A stretch of 5,768 nucleotides of DNA from Gemmatimonadota bacterium (GTDB taxonomy: Bacteria > Gemmatimonadota > Gemmatimonadetes > Longimicrobiales > RSA9), in contig JADGGV010000281.1 of NCBI GenBank assembly GCA_019689775.1, positions 1 through 5,768 on the forward strand. Reading direction: 5' to 3'. Below, one piece after another: positions 4,277 to 5,768 of the stretch. Position 1 is the first letter of the stretch. Every line of letters begins with the position of its first letter. A program made the translations under genes and the position numbers. The notes under the pieces are model-generated. The model made no database searches. It was not told the origin of the DNA and saw nothing but the letters and a program-made list of their open reading frames with translations.

Positions 4277-5644
4277 CTACACCTCCACCCGTCGCCCCGG
4301 CGCCACCCGCGCCGCCAGCGCGACGAGCATCTCCACGAGCCGGCGGATGTCCGCCTCGTTGCTGGACAGGCCGAGCGAGGCGCGCACCGCGCCCACCGGC
4401 TTGTCGTGCAGGCACACGGAGAAGCGCGCGAGCGTGAAGTCGTCGCCCTTCAGCTCCTCGAAGCAGCGCAGCGCCTCCTCGTCCTCGATCTCGAACGACG
4501 TCTCCGCCGCGCCCGGGTTGCAGAAGTAGCCCGTGCGGATCGAGATCCGCGCCTCCGCTGCCGCCGCCTCCACCAGCCGGCAGTCCACCACCGCGCCGTC
4601 CGGGCCGAGCAGGTTGAACGCCACCGTCCCGCCCCGCCCCTCCGTCGAGCTCGGGCCGTAGACCCGCACCAGCGGCGCGCCCGAGTCGTGCCGCAGCGCC
4701 GTCAGCTCCCGCAGCAGCAGCGCCGTCAGCTCCGTGACGTGCGCGCTCACCCGCTCCATCCCGACCTCGTCCAGGAAATCCAGCCCCGCGCTCACCGCCG
4801 CCAGGGCCAGGAAGTTCGGCGTCCCGTCCTCGAACGCCGCCGCGTCCCGGTACGGGATGTGGACCGCGTTCTGCGCGCTCGCGAACCGCACCGTCCCCCC
4901 GCCGAACCACGGCCGGTGCAGCTTCGCCAGCGACTCCCGCCGCGCCAGCAGCGCGCCGATCCCCGTCGGGTACCCGAACATCTTGTAGAACGACACGCAC
5001 ACGAAGTCCGGCTTCACCCGCGACAGGTCCAGCCGGCTCGTCGGCACGAACGCCGCCGCGTCCAGCAGCACGTCGTACCCCCGCTCGTGCGCCAGCGCGA
5101 TCCACTCCAGCGGGTGCTTCACCCCCGAGAAATTCGACTGCGCCGGGTACGCCAGCAGGTTGTGCGTCCCCGGCCGCGCCTCCCCCAGCTCCGCCTCCAT
5201 CGACGCCACCCGCAGGTCCGCGCCCAGCGGGATGTAACGCGTCGCCGCCCCGCGCGCCGCGGCAAACTCCCGGATCCCGTTCACCGAATTGTGGTTGTCC
5301 GCCGTCAGCAGGAAGCACGACCCCGGCTCGAACGGGTACGCCTCCCCCACCAGCTTCAACGCCCCCGTCGCGTTCGCCGTGAACACCACCTCGTACTCCG
5401 CCGGGTCCGCCCGGAAGAACTCCAGCACCCGCCGCCGCGCATGCACCAGGTGCTCCGTGCTCAGCCGCGACGTCGGGCTCCGCGAGTGCGGGTTCCCCAG
5501 CGTCGACCGCCGCAGCAGCTCCGCGTGCGCCCGCACCAGCGAGTCCGGGTACAGCGCGCTCCCCGTGTGGTCCAGGTACGCATGCCCCTCCGCGTCCAGC
5601 CGCGCGAACTCCCGCCGCCGCAGCTCCTTCACGATCTCGTCCAC
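4277..5644 (-). CDS. PLP-dependent class V aminotransferase, Moco-sulfurase-like (NifS-like) without MOSC domain
   Basis: This 455-residue protein has the fold-type I, class V aminotransferase/cysteine desulfurase pattern and is closest by motif to the N-terminal domain of molybdenum cofactor sulfurase (ABA3/MOCOS). Signs in order: YLDHTGSALYP (23-33), GNPHSRSPTS (50-59), FTANATGALKLVGE (88-101), DNHNSV with H118 stacking on PLP, LLDAAAFVPTS with D195 pairing with the PLP ring nitrogen, SFYKMFGYPTGIGALL with the Schiff-base lysine K221, and RTGYFCNPGA with C375 at the place of the sulfur-accepting Cys. Such enzymes take sulfur from cysteine as a persulfide and pass it on. The protein ends about 80 residues after C375, and no MOSC domain follows in this or a neighbouring gene. 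The acceptor is therefore unknown and could be another cofactor or a small molecule. It starts at GTG 5644 with AAGGAAGGGG (complement of 5649-5658) just upstream. Alternative: another class V enzyme, such as a selenocysteine-lyase-like protein. Confidence 0.85.
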   Translation of the reverse strand: MDEIVKELRRREFARLDAEGHAYLDHTGSALYPDSLVRAHAELLRRSTLGNPHSRSPTSRLSTEHLVHARRRVLEFFRADPAEYEVVFTANATGALKLVGEAYPFEPGSCFLLTADNHNSVNGIREFAAARGAATRYIPLGADLRVASMEAELGEARPGTHNLLAYPAQSNFSGVKHPLEWIALAHERGYDVLLDAAAFVPTSRLDLSRVKPDFVCVSFYKMFGYPTGIGALLARRESLAKLHRPWFGGGTVRFASAQNAVHIPYRDAAAFEDGTPNFLALAAVSAGLDFLDEVGMERVSAHVTELTALLLRELTALRHDSGAPLVRVYGPSSTEGRGGTVAFNLLGPDGAVVDCRLVEAAAAEARISIRTGYFCNPGAAETSFEIEDEEALRCFEELKGDDFTLARFSVCLHDKPVGAVRASLGLSSNEADIRRLVEMLVALAARVAPGRRVEV

Positions 5645-5648
5645 GGAA

Positions 5649-5658
5649 CCCCTTCCTT
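5649..5658 (-). promoter_or_regulatory. Ribosome binding site of the desulfurase-like gene
   Basis: AAGGAAGGGG on the minus strand lies 4 bases before the GTG at 5644, and its AGGAAG part about 7 to 8 bases before. A nearby ATG (complement of 5659-5661) is out of frame and soon meets a stop, so the GTG is preferred. The remaining 110 bases to the window end show no clear promoter; they contain scattered copies of CTCCCGG (5665, 5708, 5726) of unknown meaning. Confidence 0.6.
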
Positions 5659-5768
5659 CATCGGCTCCCGGTCACATCCGGTCCGGCAACGCGGCGCGCC
5701 GTTCCCACTCCCGGCTACGCTCCCGCTCCCGGCCAATCTACCCCTCCCCCGCCTCGCCGGGCCACCAC

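Noticed and set aside
3909..5318. Open frame of 469 codons on the minus strand overlapping the desulfurase-like gene
   Set aside because: Gly/Ala/Arg-rich composition without any domain; it is an alternative frame of two clearly recognised genes in GC-rich DNA.

Overview
This is a very GC-rich stretch (roughly 70 to 75 % by eye, third codon positions almost all G or C) with closely packed bacterial genes. Gene content and codon style would fit a Gemmatimonadota-like or another high-GC Gram-negative lineage. No marker gene is present, so the taxonomic guess is weak. I see no rRNA, tRNA, CRISPR array, transposase or phage gene, and no stretch above 300 bases lacks a gene.

Layout from left to right: (1) the 3' end of a TauE/SafE or UreH/DsbD-type membrane protein gene, cut by the window edge and ending in an unusual His/Gly/Ala-rich tail. 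(2) A complete type II toxin-antitoxin operon of the Xre/MbcA/ParS - RES class on the + strand. It has its own recognisable promoter, a 23-bp near-perfect palindrome just downstream of the -10 box, a strong Shine-Dalgarno sequence and a 4-bp overlap between antitoxin and toxin. (3) A small JAMM/MPN metallopeptidase gene on the - strand, convergent with the toxin. (4) A secreted YceI-family lipocalin-like protein gene on the + strand, divergent from the JAMM gene. (5) On the - strand, an EAL-HDOD signalling protein with a degenerate EAL domain. (6) Upstream of it on the same strand, a PLP-dependent class V aminotransferase closest in motif content to the NifS-like domain of eukaryotic molybdenum cofactor sulfurase, but without a MOSC domain.

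Only the toxin-antitoxin pair clearly works as a unit: the antitoxin should bind the palindrome and repress the operon, and should also neutralise the RES-fold NAD-consuming toxin. The other genes look like independent transcription units. A loose sulfur theme (TauE/SafE-like transporter, cysteine-desulfurase-like enzyme, JAMM peptidase of the type that releases cysteine from sulfur-carrier proteins) is possible but unproven.

The most interesting points are the TA control region, the replacement of a usually conserved RES tyrosine by aspartate, the in-frame 18-bp repeat giving a His-rich tail on the membrane protein, and the MOSC-less Moco-sulfurase-like enzyme. No wholly new system is evident.
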